A model generated the notes under the pieces. That model did not search any database, was not told the DNA's origin, and saw only the letters and a program-made list of their open reading frames with translations. A stretch of DNA of 64,000 nt from Sphingomonas baiyangensis (lineage in GTDB: Bacteria; Pseudomonadota; Alphaproteobacteria; Sphingomonadales; Sphingomonadaceae): positions 2,036,227 through 2,100,226 of the forward strand of contig NZ_SWKR01000002.1 of assembly GCF_005144715.1 (NCBI RefSeq), written 5' to 3'. Each line of letters opens with the position of its first letter. The stretch's first letter is position 1. Below, piece after piece: positions 1 through 7,974 of the stretch. A program made the translations under genes and the position numbers.

Positions 1-30
1 GGTCGTGCTGGGTTTGGGCGAAAGGGTCAT
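1..30 (-). CDS. ectB: Diaminobutyrate aminotransferase EctB, N-terminal fragment
   Basis: Only the first ten codons lie inside the window (MTLSPKPSTT on the minus strand), and the gene runs off the left edge. Its ATG overlaps the TGA of ectA by the ATGA arrangement, as expected for the second gene of an ectABC operon. The peptide itself is too short to identify, so the assignment rests on position directly after ectA. EctB makes L-2,4-diaminobutyrate from aspartate semialdehyde. Confidence 0.45.
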   Translation of the reverse strand, partial: MTLSPKPSTT

Positions 31-593
31 GGAAGATCGGCTCCGGTGTTGGATCGGGATTGCGGCAGGGGCGCGATCCGCGCCTGCCATTCGGTTTCGT
101 GGGCGCCGCCGAAATGCGCATCGCGCTCGAAGCGCGGGGCGCGTTCGATTTTCGCGCCGTGGCGACGGGCAAAGGCTTCGAACAGCGCCCAGGAGGCAGC
201 ATTATCGTGCGTGATCGTCGTCACCATCTCGGTGGCGCCCGGCACCTCTGGGCGGTCGAGCAGGCTGGCGAGCATGCGCCCTGCCAGTCCGATGCCGCGA
301 GCCTGTGGCGACACCGCGACCTGCCATATGAACAGCTGCTCGAGCCGGGCAGGCGGGCGATAGGCCGAAATCCAGCCGACCGGCTCGCCATCGCGTTCGG
401 CGACGATGCAGGTGCCGGCGAAATCGGAACATTGCAGCAGGTTGCAATAGGCTGAGTTGCGATCGAGCGGTGGGCATTCGGCAATCAGCCGCGTGATGCG
501 CGGCCCATCGCCAGGCACTGGCCGCCGCAACATCACGGTCTGGTCAGTCTGATCCGGCTGCGAGCCGGATTTTGCCCGCATGGACGCGTTCAT
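27..593 (-). CDS. ectA: L-2,4-diaminobutyrate N-acetyltransferase EctA (ectoine synthesis)
   Basis: EctA acetylates diaminobutyrate with acetyl-CoA, the second step to the osmolyte ectoine. The protein is a single GNAT domain. It carries the EctA-typical stretch LDRNSAYCNLLQCSDF near residues 44-59 and the acetyl-CoA loop VSPQARGIGLAGR near residues 94-106. The ATG at 593 is chosen; a TTG at 620 would add nine residues and cannot be excluded. The gene is followed without a gap by what should be ectB. A MarR-family regulator is encoded divergently, and a palindrome lies between the two genes. The family call is firm because of the EctA-specific motif; the start is less certain. Confidence 0.93.
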   Translation of the reverse strand: MNASMRAKSGSQPDQTDQTVMLRRPVPGDGPRITRLIAECPPLDRNSAYCNLLQCSDFAGTCIVAERDGEPVGWISAYRPPARLEQLFIWQVAVSPQARGIGLAGRMLASLLDRPEVPGATEMVTTITHDNAASWALFEAFARRHGAKIERAPRFERDAHFGGAHETEWQARIAPLPQSRSNTGADLP

Positions 594-660
594 GGCCGGA
601 GCCTGCGTCTCCTCACTCAATAGATGCCCCTGTGTTACTACGATATTCGTTTTTATGACG

Positions 661-686
661 ACGGGTAGATAGCCCTATCTGCCCGT
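661..686. promoter_or_regulatory. Palindromic operator between ectA and the MarR regulator (putative EctR site)
   Basis: Two 12-bp arms, ACGGGTAGATAG at 661-672 and CTATCTGCCCGT at 675-686, are inverted copies with one mismatch and a 2-bp spacer. The site sits midway between ectA and the divergent MarR-type gene. EctR operators described in methylotrophs are pseudopalindromes with 8-bp half-sites and a 2-bp spacer, the same architecture. Binding by the neighbouring regulator is inferred. Confidence 0.6.
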
Positions 687-814
687 AAAACAACCCGTGG
701 GCTAGAATTTGACCGCAAGGGAAATACGGGTTTCGGTATATTCGCTCCCGAGCCGAGCGGCATGTGGCCGGTATGGACTTGGCTGCCCCGCATGCCGGGT
801 ATAGCGAAAATCGC

Positions 815-1294
815 ATGGACCAGCCGCTGACCATCGCGACCTTGCGAGCGCTTCGAACGATCATGCGCGCGACCGATCTCGGCAATCGCAAGCTTGCTGC
901 GGCAACCGGCCTCACGCCCTCGCAATTGCTGATTCTGCGGGAAATCGGCGAGCAAGGGGAAACGACGCCGACCTGGCTGTCAACGGCGCTGCACTTCTCT
1001 CAGGCGACCGTCACAAGCATCTGCGACCGGCTCGAGGCAGCGGGGCTGATCACCCGAGAGCGCGAGGACCAAGACAAGCGGCGCATCAGGCTGACGGCCA
1101 CCGAGGCGGGAAGGCAAGCCGTCGCACGGGCCCCGGATCTGCTGCAACAGCGCTTCGAGCAAGATTTCCCCGCCTTGCCCGCGTGGGAACAGGCTCTGGT
1201 ACTCGCCGGGCTGGAGCGGCTCTGCGACGTCCTGGGCATCGCTGGCGGCGATGCCGCGCCGCTACTCGATCCGGGATTGATAGACCGGCCCTGA
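815..1294 (+). CDS. ectR: MarR-family transcriptional regulator, EctR-like
   Basis: A 159-residue winged-helix protein of the MarR family. The recognition region (STALHFSQATVTSICDRLEA, about residues 55-74) is followed by a wing with the family motif DQDKRRIRLT. EctR regulators repress ectABC and are normally encoded next to the operon; here the gene is divergent from ectA with a palindrome in between. The ATG at 815 is preferred to an upstream ATG at 764, because the extra residues would run through the putative promoter region and the family starts close to this Met. The EctR label rests on context plus family. Confidence 0.8.
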   Translation: MDQPLTIATLRALRTIMRATDLGNRKLAAATGLTPSQLLILREIGEQGETTPTWLSTALHFSQATVTSICDRLEAAGLITREREDQDKRRIRLTATEAGRQAVARAPDLLQQRFEQDFPALPAWEQALVLAGLERLCDVLGIAGGDAAPLLDPGLIDRP

Positions 1295-1497
1295 GCATTC
1301 GATCCCGCACCCCAATACCGCTTTCCCCGATCGCTGCGGAAAATCTCGGTTCGAGCGCGATATCGAGCCAGCCCGGCGAAGGCGCGACGATGACGTGGCG
1401 CACCATTGCCTTCCTTCCCGAACACCGTGATTTGGATTTCAGTGGTTCGGCAGAGCGCCTTGTGGCTTGAACGGTATCTACGGCGTGTTGCCGAGCG

Positions 1498-1815
1498 CTA
1501 GGAGCAGATCGACAGCCAGAACACCGGCAGGCCGGTGTAGATCGTGGAGAGGAGACCGATCACGCTGGAAGCGAACGCGAGAATGGCAAGAAAATCACGG
1601 GTGCCCGAGCTCGGTCGCAACCGCCAGCACAGCCATGCGAGAATCGTCACCGAAACGATATAGGTCGCGATCAGGATGCTCCGTGCAAGGCTTGGTCCGC
1701 CGAGTCCGATCGCGTCCCAGCCCAAGGCGCAGGAGAGCCCCTGTATCGCATAGATGGCGGAGAAGGCGACTGCCCACAGGATCAGCCCGGAAACCGAGCG
1801 CAGCAACGGGGTCAC
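1498..1815 (-). CDS. Small membrane protein of the oxidase operon
   Basis: A 105-residue hydrophobic protein with about three predicted membrane segments (near residues 6-27, 36-58 and 68-90). It begins with a GTG that overlaps the TGA of the fused oxidase gene (GTGA), so it is translationally coupled to it and is the last gene of that operon. I do not recognise a family. A small accessory or assembly subunit of the oxidase is the natural guess from position, but no motif supports a specific role. Confidence 0.7.
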   Translation of the reverse strand: MTPLLRSVSGLILWAVAFSAIYAIQGLSCALGWDAIGLGGPSLARSILIATYIVSVTILAWLCWRLRPSSGTRDFLAILAFASSVIGLLSTIYTGLPVFWLSICS

Positions 1816-4268
1816 GCGAGCAAAGCCGGCATATGGGCGCCAATCAAAGCGGTCGCGCCGGTAGCCAGTGCGTAATCGATCCAGAGGCGAGCGATCCGCG
1901 GCTCGGCGCCGAGCGTCGCCGCGACATAGCCGGCGCCGCGCCGCCGCACGACGAACATTCCGATCAGGATCGCCAGTGCCACGTGCAACGCGCCATAGCC
2001 GAGGAGCACGGCCAGCACCGCGCCATAGGCGTGGCTGGTAGGTGAAGGCGCGAGCAGCCAGACCGTAGCGATCAGCGCCACGAACAATGCCGCCAGACCG
2101 GCCACCGGCCCCTTCAGCGCCCGTACGCGGCGGCCAAAGAGTGCTGCGACCGCCGCACCTGCGACGCCGATCGCCAGAATGGGGACCGATGGAGTGAGCA
2201 ACTCGGGCGGCGGCCAATTCGGTGCGATCGTCCAGAGAAAGGCATAGCCGAACAGTAGTGATCCGAAAAAGGTACCGTTGGCTGACAGGAAGAACACATT
2301 GCCCCACCAGCCGGGCGAGCCCTGCACTTCGGCATGGACGCAGGCTTCGTCCCCGAAGCCGATCGGCAGCTTGCCGAATGGCTGCTTGCCGCCCTGCACC
2401 CAGGCCCAGCGCCAGCCTAGCGCCGCAACGCCGATCAGCGGCACCGGCGCCCAGGCGTACAGCCCAAGCAGCATCAGGACGAAAAACGCCCCCGTCACCA
2501 ATGCAGTCCATAGCGGCAGCAGTGTATTGCCGGGCAGGACGACAATATGGTCGATCCGCCCGCTAGCCGTTTCAACCGCCAGCGTCTCACGCCAGTTATT
2601 GCGCGGTTCGGCTAGATAGCCTTCGCCGCGTGCGAGCGACAGCGCGAGATCGGGTGCCGCTTCCAGCGGCTCCCGATCATCGACCTGCGGCAGGCTGGCG
2701 ATGTTGTACGACGGCGGAGGAAGCATCATCGCCCATTCGAGCGTGCCGGCCCCCCACGGGTTGCGGCGCGTGCGCGGTGCGTGGAAGAATTGCAGCAACA
2801 GGTCGATGACGAACAGTCCGAACCCGATCGCCGTCACGAACCCGCCCACCGACGACAGCAGATTATAGCCCGTCCAGCCGATATCGGCGGGGTAAGTGTC
2901 GATCCTGCGTGGCTGCCCGAGCAGGCCGACGATGTGCATGAGGAAGAAGGTCAGATGGAAGCCGATGAAGATCAGCCAGAACGCCGCCTTGCCCAGCGTA
3001 TAGCTATATTGCCGCCCGGTGACGTGACCGAGCCAGTAATAGGTCGCGGCGAGCATCGGGAAGACAAAGCCGCCGAACAACACGTAATGAAGGTGCGCGG
3101 TAACGAAGGCGGTGTCGTGGGCCTGCCAGTCGAACGGCACGACCGCCACCATCACGCCGGTGAGGCCGCCCATCACGAAGGTGACGAAGAAACCGACCAG
3201 ATACAGCATCGGCAGCTTCATCTGCGGGCGCCCCGCCCATAACGTACCCAGCCAGGCGAATATCTGGACACCCGTGGGGATCGCGACCAGCGTCGAGGCC
3301 GCCGAGAAGAAGGCGAGCGCCATGTGCGGGATGCCGACGGTGAACATGTGGTGGACCCACAAGCCGAAGCTCAGGAACCCGAGCGCGAGGATCGCGCCGA
3401 CGATCCAGCCATAACCCAGAATGCGGGTGCGGGCCATGACCGGCAGGATCGTCGAGACGACGCCGGCTGCGGGCAGGAAGATGATGTAAACCTCGGGATG
3501 GCCGAACAGCCAGAACAGATGCTGCCAAAGCAGGGAATCGCCGCCGCGCTCGGCATCGAAGAACGGCCAGCCGAACGCGCGCTCGAGCTCGAGCAGGATC
3601 GATCCGAGAATGAGCGGCGGGAAGCCGATCAGCATCATCATCGCAGTCACCAGCATGTACCAGGCGAACAGCGGCATCCTGTCGAGCGACATTCCCGGGG
3701 CGCGCAGCTTGAGGATCGACACGACGATGTCGACCGCGGTCACGATCGCCGAAATCTCGACGAAGGTGATGCCCAGCAGCCAGAAGTCCGAATTGATGCC
3801 GGGCGAATAGGGCTTGGACGACAGCGGGGTGTACATGAACCAGCCTGCGTCGGGAGCCACCCCCAGCACCATCGCGATCAGCAGCAGCGACCCGCCGAAC
3901 AGATAGCACCACCAGCCATAAGCAGTCATTCGCGGAAAGGCGAGATCGCGGGCGCCGAGCATCTTGGGCAGCATGTAGATCGCAAACCCTTCGAACATCG
4001 GGATGGCGAACAGGAACATCATGATGCTGCCGTGCATCGTGAACAGCTGGTTGTAGATGTCGGGCCCGGCAAAGGCGCTGCCGGGCGTCGCGAGTTGCGC
4101 GCGGATCAGCATCGCGAGCACGCCGCCGATCAGGAAGAAGGCGAAGGCAGTGACCATCAGCCGCACGCCAAGCGTACTGTGATTGACGGTCGAGAGCGTC
4201 CCGCGCCAGCCGCGCGGCGTGCCCCAGATCCGCTCGAACGCGCGGTGCAGCCGTAGTGCCTGCGTCAT
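1812..4268 (-). CDS. ctaD: Cytochrome c oxidase subunit I fused to subunit III
   Basis: An 818-residue fusion. Residues 1 to about 500 are heme-copper oxidase subunit I. Heme a ligands are H79 and H394, and heme a3 is bound by H392. CuB ligands are H257, H306 and H307, and Y261 of the HPEVY motif is the expected cross-linked tyrosine. Residues about 590-818 are a subunit III domain with several membrane helices. E259 of the FGHPEV motif marks a type A oxidase, and D108 of the D-channel mouth (GARDLAFPR) is kept. Two features are unusual: the K-channel lysine of the PTGIKIF motif is Q335 (PTGVQIF), and the D-channel asparagines after D108 are replaced. The start overlaps the subunit II stop (ATGA). 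The family call is firm. Confidence 0.95.
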   Translation of the reverse strand: MTQALRLHRAFERIWGTPRGWRGTLSTVNHSTLGVRLMVTAFAFFLIGGVLAMLIRAQLATPGSAFAGPDIYNQLFTMHGSIMMFLFAIPMFEGFAIYMLPKMLGARDLAFPRMTAYGWWCYLFGGSLLLIAMVLGVAPDAGWFMYTPLSSKPYSPGINSDFWLLGITFVEISAIVTAVDIVVSILKLRAPGMSLDRMPLFAWYMLVTAMMMLIGFPPLILGSILLELERAFGWPFFDAERGGDSLLWQHLFWLFGHPEVYIIFLPAAGVVSTILPVMARTRILGYGWIVGAILALGFLSFGLWVHHMFTVGIPHMALAFFSAASTLVAIPTGVQIFAWLGTLWAGRPQMKLPMLYLVGFFVTFVMGGLTGVMVAVVPFDWQAHDTAFVTAHLHYVLFGGFVFPMLAATYYWLGHVTGRQYSYTLGKAAFWLIFIGFHLTFFLMHIVGLLGQPRRIDTYPADIGWTGYNLLSSVGGFVTAIGFGLFVIDLLLQFFHAPRTRRNPWGAGTLEWAMMLPPPSYNIASLPQVDDREPLEAAPDLALSLARGEGYLAEPRNNWRETLAVETASGRIDHIVVLPGNTLLPLWTALVTGAFFVLMLLGLYAWAPVPLIGVAALGWRWAWVQGGKQPFGKLPIGFGDEACVHAEVQGSPGWWGNVFFLSANGTFFGSLLFGYAFLWTIAPNWPPPELLTPSVPILAIGVAGAAVAALFGRRVRALKGPVAGLAALFVALIATVWLLAPSPTSHAYGAVLAVLLGYGALHVALAILIGMFVVRRRGAGYVAATLGAEPRIARLWIDYALATGATALIGAHMPALLA

Positions 4269-4930
4269 TCGCCACCCGCCTGAAACGATGCCCAGCCCGC
4301 GGCATCATGCGCGATCACGCGAAAGCCGTGCCCCGCATGACCGATGCCGCAATATTCGGCGCACAGGCCGTAATACATACCAGGCTGCCCGGCTTCGATC
4401 CGCAGCACGTTCCGATGACCCGGGATCGCGTCGAGCTTGCCTGCCAGCCGGGGCACCCAAAAGGCGTGGATCACGTCGAGCGTGCGAAGTTCGACATCGA
4501 CGGGCCGCCCGGCAGGAATGTGGAGCACGCCGGGCGTGCGGATCATGCCGGCATTGCCCGGCTGCGCGAAGGTCCACTGCCAGCGGCTAGCTTCGGCAAC
4601 AACGCGTATGGTGCGCGGATCCTCGCGCGGCAGCAACCGCTCGCCTACCACCAGGCCATAGGCGAGCAACACTGCCAATATGGCCGTCGGGAAGATCAGC
4701 CCGCCGCCGACGATCCAGCGCCGCACAGAAGTATCGCGCACCGCGCCACGCGGCCGGAACGCCAGCGCTAGCAGCGCGCATACGAGCACCAGGATCGCCG
4801 CCCCGCCCGCGAGCATCCCCCACCATAAGGGCGCGATCGCCCCGGCTGCTGGACCGGCGGGGGACAATGTCGAGTAGATACCGTCACAGCCAGTTGAAAG
4901 AAACGCCGCGCCGGGCGTTAGGCAGCGGAC
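4265..4930 (-). CDS. ctaC: Cytochrome c oxidase subunit II, lipoprotein type
   Basis: Subunit II carries the CuA centre that takes electrons from cytochrome c. A lipobox (FLSTGC, Cys codon at 4886-4888) is followed by two membrane helices and a cupredoxin domain with VIHAFWVP and CAEYCGIGHAGH. The CuA ligand pattern C-x3-C-x3-H is present, but the Met expected three residues after the His is itself a His. The protein ends soon after this motif, so there is no fused cytochrome c domain. The start is unresolved: there is no ATG, GTG or TTG just upstream of the lipobox. A TTG at 4867 would remove the signal sequence, and longer frames overlap the divergent DUF2231 gene. The end given here marks the codons in front of the lipobox. 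Confidence 0.85.
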   Translation of the reverse strand, partial: VRCLTPGAAFLSTGCDGIYSTLSPAGPAAGAIAPLWWGMLAGGAAILVLVCALLALAFRPRGAVRDTSVRRWIVGGGLIFPTAILAVLLAYGLVVGERLLPREDPRTIRVVAEASRWQWTFAQPGNAGMIRTPGVLHIPAGRPVDVELRTLDVIHAFWVPRLAGKLDAIPGHRNVLRIEAGQPGMYYGLCAEYCGIGHAGHGFRVIAHDAAGWASFQAGGE

Positions 4931-4951
4931 GAGGTAATGGCCCGAGGAGCG

Positions 4952-5467
4952 ATGATGGTCAGCACGCAGGACCGCGAAGACCAGCTTATTGATCCGATCA
5001 GCGCGAATCCCGACTTCAACCGCGCCGAATCGAAAATCGCGGTTGCCGGGCACCCTATACATGCGATGCTGGTGTCCTTCCCGATCGGGCTCGCCGCCTG
5101 CGCGCTGGGTGCCGACCTGTTCTATTGGTGGACCGGCGACAGCTTCTGGGCACGGGCAGCCTTGTGGAGCACCGGCATGGCGTTTCTCATGGGCTTGCTT
5201 GCAGGGCTTTCGGGCACGGTCGAACTGCTGAGCGTGCCGGGCATTCGCGCACGAGCGGCAAGCTGGACCCATTTCATCATCGCCATCATGCTGTTGTCGA
5301 TCCTGGGCGCTAACTGGGGCCATCGCCTGACGGGCTATGAGGCCGCGGTTTTGCCCTATGGCCTGCTGCTGTCGATCCTCTCGGCGATCTTCGTTGGCTT
5401 CACCGGCTGGCATGGCGGCAAGCTGGTGTTCGACTACCAAATCGGCACCTCTTCGACCGGAAGTTGA
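4952..5467 (+). CDS. DUF2231 membrane protein
   Basis: A protein of about 171 residues with the DUF2231 signature GHPIHAMLVSFPIGL near residue 33, followed by four hydrophobic segments. An AGGAG at 4944-4948 places the start at the paired ATGs at 4952/4955. DUF2231 proteins are poorly characterised integral membrane proteins, some of them associated with heme or cytochrome genes. The gene is divergent from the oxidase operon, and its 3' end overlaps that of the copD-like gene by 34 bp. A redox-related role is inferred from context only. Confidence 0.85.
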   Translation: MMVSTQDREDQLIDPISANPDFNRAESKIAVAGHPIHAMLVSFPIGLAACALGADLFYWWTGDSFWARAALWSTGMAFLMGLLAGLSGTVELLSVPGIRARAASWTHFIIAIMLLSILGANWGHRLTGYEAAVLPYGLLLSILSAIFVGFTGWHGGKLVFDYQIGTSSTGS

Positions 5468-5934
5468 CGATCAAGCGGCGTCATCAGCCAGTCAGGGAGG
5501 TCGATCGAGATCGCGGGTTTGGCCAGTACCAGATACAGAATGCCCAGACCCAGCGCGATCGCTATCGCCATGAGCGGCGCTACCGGCGACGGTTGCCGCC
5601 TGTTCGCATGCTCGCCCATCCGCACCACCAAATTGCCGATCCAGGCGTGGAGCGTCACCAGGCAAGCGATCAGCAGCAGCTTGGCGAACATCCACGGCAC
5701 AAAGGCGCTGCGCAGAAATAGAAGCGCGATCCCGGCAGCGACCGCGATGACCGAAGCAGGCGTGAGCAGATGGGTATAGCCGTAATGCGTGAAACGCCGG
5801 ATCTGCTGGTATTCCTGCTGACCATGGTCGAGCTTGTGATGCGCCAGCAGCAACGGCAGCGCGATAAGGCCTGCCGTCCAGAGCGTGATGCCGACGATAT
5901 GTACGCCCTTGATGATGGCGATGGTAAGCGTCAC
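5434..5934 (-). CDS. CopD-family membrane protein
   Basis: A 166-residue polytopic protein with about four membrane segments and the CopD/HemJ-like pattern IKGVHIVGITLWTAGLIALP at its N-terminus. A conserved His lies in the first helix and more His residues (HHKLDH) in the first loop. The GTG start at 5934 overlaps the TGA of the ctaG gene (GTGA), so the two are coupled. Copper handling for the nearby oxidase is plausible: CtaG inserts copper and CopD proteins transport it. A heme-related function as in HemJ is the alternative. Confidence 0.8.
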   Translation of the reverse strand: MTLTIAIIKGVHIVGITLWTAGLIALPLLLAHHKLDHGQQEYQQIRRFTHYGYTHLLTPASVIAVAAGIALLFLRSAFVPWMFAKLLLIACLVTLHAWIGNLVVRMGEHANRRQPSPVAPLMAIAIALGLGILYLVLAKPAISIDLPDWLMTPLDRQLPVEEVPIW

Positions 5935-6692
5935 GCCGGCCGCCGCGTCCAGCCGGCGCTCCACGTGCTGCGTGCGATCAGGCCGGCGATCAGCGCGTAG
6001 GGCAGCATCGCGGGCACCCACATGATGAGCCCGGCGAGCTGCTGGTCGCGCAGCGGATCGATTCCATAGGCGAACGGCGCTGCCATATGGTGGGGATACA
6101 GCGCGCGGGGCGCAAAGGTCAGCAACGCGCCCAGCAATCCCATCTGCCCTACCGCCGCAGCTATCGAAACCGCCGCCGCGGGCAGCGCCGACCGCGCCGA
6201 AAACACCGCACGCCAGAACCAGATCGCACTGCCGAGCAGTGACGACTGCATGATCCAGTAGAGGGCATCATGATTCAGCGCGGCGGTGTAGAACGAAGGC
6301 ACGTGCCACAGCCACAAGGTCGAGGTCGAGACGGCAAAGGGGAGCCCGATCCCAATCTCGCGGTCCCGGCCCCCCAGCATGGCGAACAGCGGTGCAGCGC
6401 AGGCGACGAGCAGGATATGATGCACGGCCCGCGCGGAGAACAACGCGCTGGAAAGCGCACAGAGCGGCGATACGAACGCGATGACCAAAATGGTCATGCC
6501 GGCAGCAGCAAGGCGTCTTTGGCTATTCCTGGTGACGGCCGCGATCGCGCATCCGCCGAGCGCAAGCGCGGTTAAGAGCCATGGATCGAGGTTCCAATGT
6601 GACAACAGTTCGGCCGGATCGGGGGCCAGGCCGCAGTAAGGGATATCGATCGCGATGATTTCCTCCCCCGGGCGAGGCGAACGTACCATCAT
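5931..6692 (-). CDS. ctaG: CtaG/Caa3-type cytochrome oxidase assembly factor
   Basis: A multi-pass membrane protein of the Caa3_CtaG family. It starts with the typical PYCG element (IPYCGLAPDPAELLSHWNLD, about residues 14-33), followed by six or seven helices. Family hallmarks include VHHILLVACAAPLFAM and LWLWHVPSFY. It acts in oxidase maturation, probably copper delivery, which fits the oxidase operon about 1 kb away. The ATG at 6692 is used for annotation. A strong purine run (GGGGGAGGAA at 6660-6669, minus strand) lies just downstream of this ATG and is followed by ATC codons only, so the true start could be non-canonical. Confidence 0.88.
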   Translation of the reverse strand: MMVRSPRPGEEIIAIDIPYCGLAPDPAELLSHWNLDPWLLTALALGGCAIAAVTRNSQRRLAAAGMTILVIAFVSPLCALSSALFSARAVHHILLVACAAPLFAMLGGRDREIGIGLPFAVSTSTLWLWHVPSFYTAALNHDALYWIMQSSLLGSAIWFWRAVFSARSALPAAAVSIAAAVGQMGLLGALLTFAPRALYPHHMAAPFAYGIDPLRDQQLAGLIMWVPAMLPYALIAGLIARSTWSAGWTRRPA

Positions 6693-6857
6693 GCCTGATG
6701 GCATATGAGCCGCGCCAAGGCGAACGACGGCCGCGCTCGAGGGTTCCGGCCAATGTCCGGCGTCCTTGCGGTTTACCGATGCGGATCGGGTCGTCGGCAT
6801 TTCCCGCGATGAAGATCGGGCGCATTCACGGCATCCGACATTTGCGCGCTCCAAAAA

Positions 6858-7937
6858 TCATGCTTCGAAGTCCGGAGGCGCGATGCCGTTCGCCTTGTAC
6901 CACGCGGCGGGATCATCCTTGAGCGCGGCTACGATCCTCGGCAACTCGTCCGCCAAGCTGTGCCGGGGCTGCCAGCCCAGCAAAGCTCGCGCCTTGCTTG
7001 TGTCGAGCGCGTAATGATCGCTCGCCATGCGTGTCATGAAGGGTTGGATAAACGGCCGCTCGCCCTTGTCGATCGCATCGGGAATAAGCGGCTCGGCCTT
7101 GTCCTGAACCCATGCGCCGACCGCGGCAACGAGCGAGGGCAGACGGATGGTCGTCCACTCCGCCTCGCCGTGGATCAGGCAACCCAGACGATCCTGCAAG
7201 TCGCCATAGCCGATCGCATCTTGCTCGCCGACTAGGAGAACGGTTTCGCTCGCCAGCGACCCGCGGCGCTCGACGGTTCGCAGGAAAGCGTCGATCAGGT
7301 CGTCGCGATGGACCATTGCCTGCCCTGCGCGCATGTCGCCCGAATAAAAGCGGCTCTGGAGATTGCGCTCATAGATGCGCGCGATCTGGTGAGCGAAGGT
7401 CGGCACCGACGTTTGTTCGTCATACAGACCCGCAAGATGCAGGAATACGACCGGCATCGCGCAACGCTCCTCGCGGATCGCCTGCTCGGCTGCCGCCTTG
7501 GATCGCGGATAGGCCCATTGCGGATCGATACGCGTAGTTTCGTCAATGCGCTGGCCCGGTTCGCCGGGGGCATGAACCAGCATGGTACCTGAATAAACGA
7601 ACTGATCGACCTCGAACCCGGCTAGGCCACGTACCAGACGACGGCTGCCCTCTACGTTGACGGCATCATAAAGCGGGTTTTCTTCGCCGCTGAAGTCGAA
7701 GAACGCCGCCAGATGCAGCACACTGGCAATGCGGTTGCCGTGGTTCCGCCGAACTTCGGCAAGCGCATCCTCGACGCTTTCATCCTCCGTGAGATCAACT
7801 TCGATAACAGGAAAACCTAGATCCGGCGCCTGGGTGTCAAGGCCGACGACCGCGTAGGAATTGCCCAACGCCTTCCCCAGCGATCGCCCCAGATTACCCG
7901 CGGCGCCAGTAATTACGATCAGGGGTTTGTCAGGCAT
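6858..7937 (-). CDS. NAD-dependent epimerase/dehydratase family protein
   Basis: A 359-residue extended short-chain dehydrogenase. The Rossmann motif TGAAGNLGRSL lies at residues 9-19, SGTMLVHA takes the place of the catalytic Ser region, and the YPRSK motif (Tyr-x3-Lys, near residue 142) is intact. The substrate, a nucleotide sugar or a small ketone, cannot be read from the sequence. It lies 37 bp downstream of an SDR gene on the same strand, probably as one operon. An in-frame ATG six codons earlier is possible. Confidence 0.88.
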   Translation of the reverse strand: MPDKPLIVITGAAGNLGRSLGKALGNSYAVVGLDTQAPDLGFPVIEVDLTEDESVEDALAEVRRNHGNRIASVLHLAAFFDFSGEENPLYDAVNVEGSRRLVRGLAGFEVDQFVYSGTMLVHAPGEPGQRIDETTRIDPQWAYPRSKAAAEQAIREERCAMPVVFLHLAGLYDEQTSVPTFAHQIARIYERNLQSRFYSGDMRAGQAMVHRDDLIDAFLRTVERRGSLASETVLLVGEQDAIGYGDLQDRLGCLIHGEAEWTTIRLPSLVAAVGAWVQDKAEPLIPDAIDKGERPFIQPFMTRMASDHYALDTSKARALLGWQPRHSLADELPRIVAALKDDPAAWYKANGIAPPDFEA

Positions 7938-7974
7938 CCTGCGCGTTTCCTTCATAGCCGCTGCATGGGTTGGA

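Noticed and set aside
1390..1470. Short plus-strand frame MTWRTIAFLPEH... behind ectR
   Set aside because: Only 26 codons with no good ribosome binding site and no recognisable feature.
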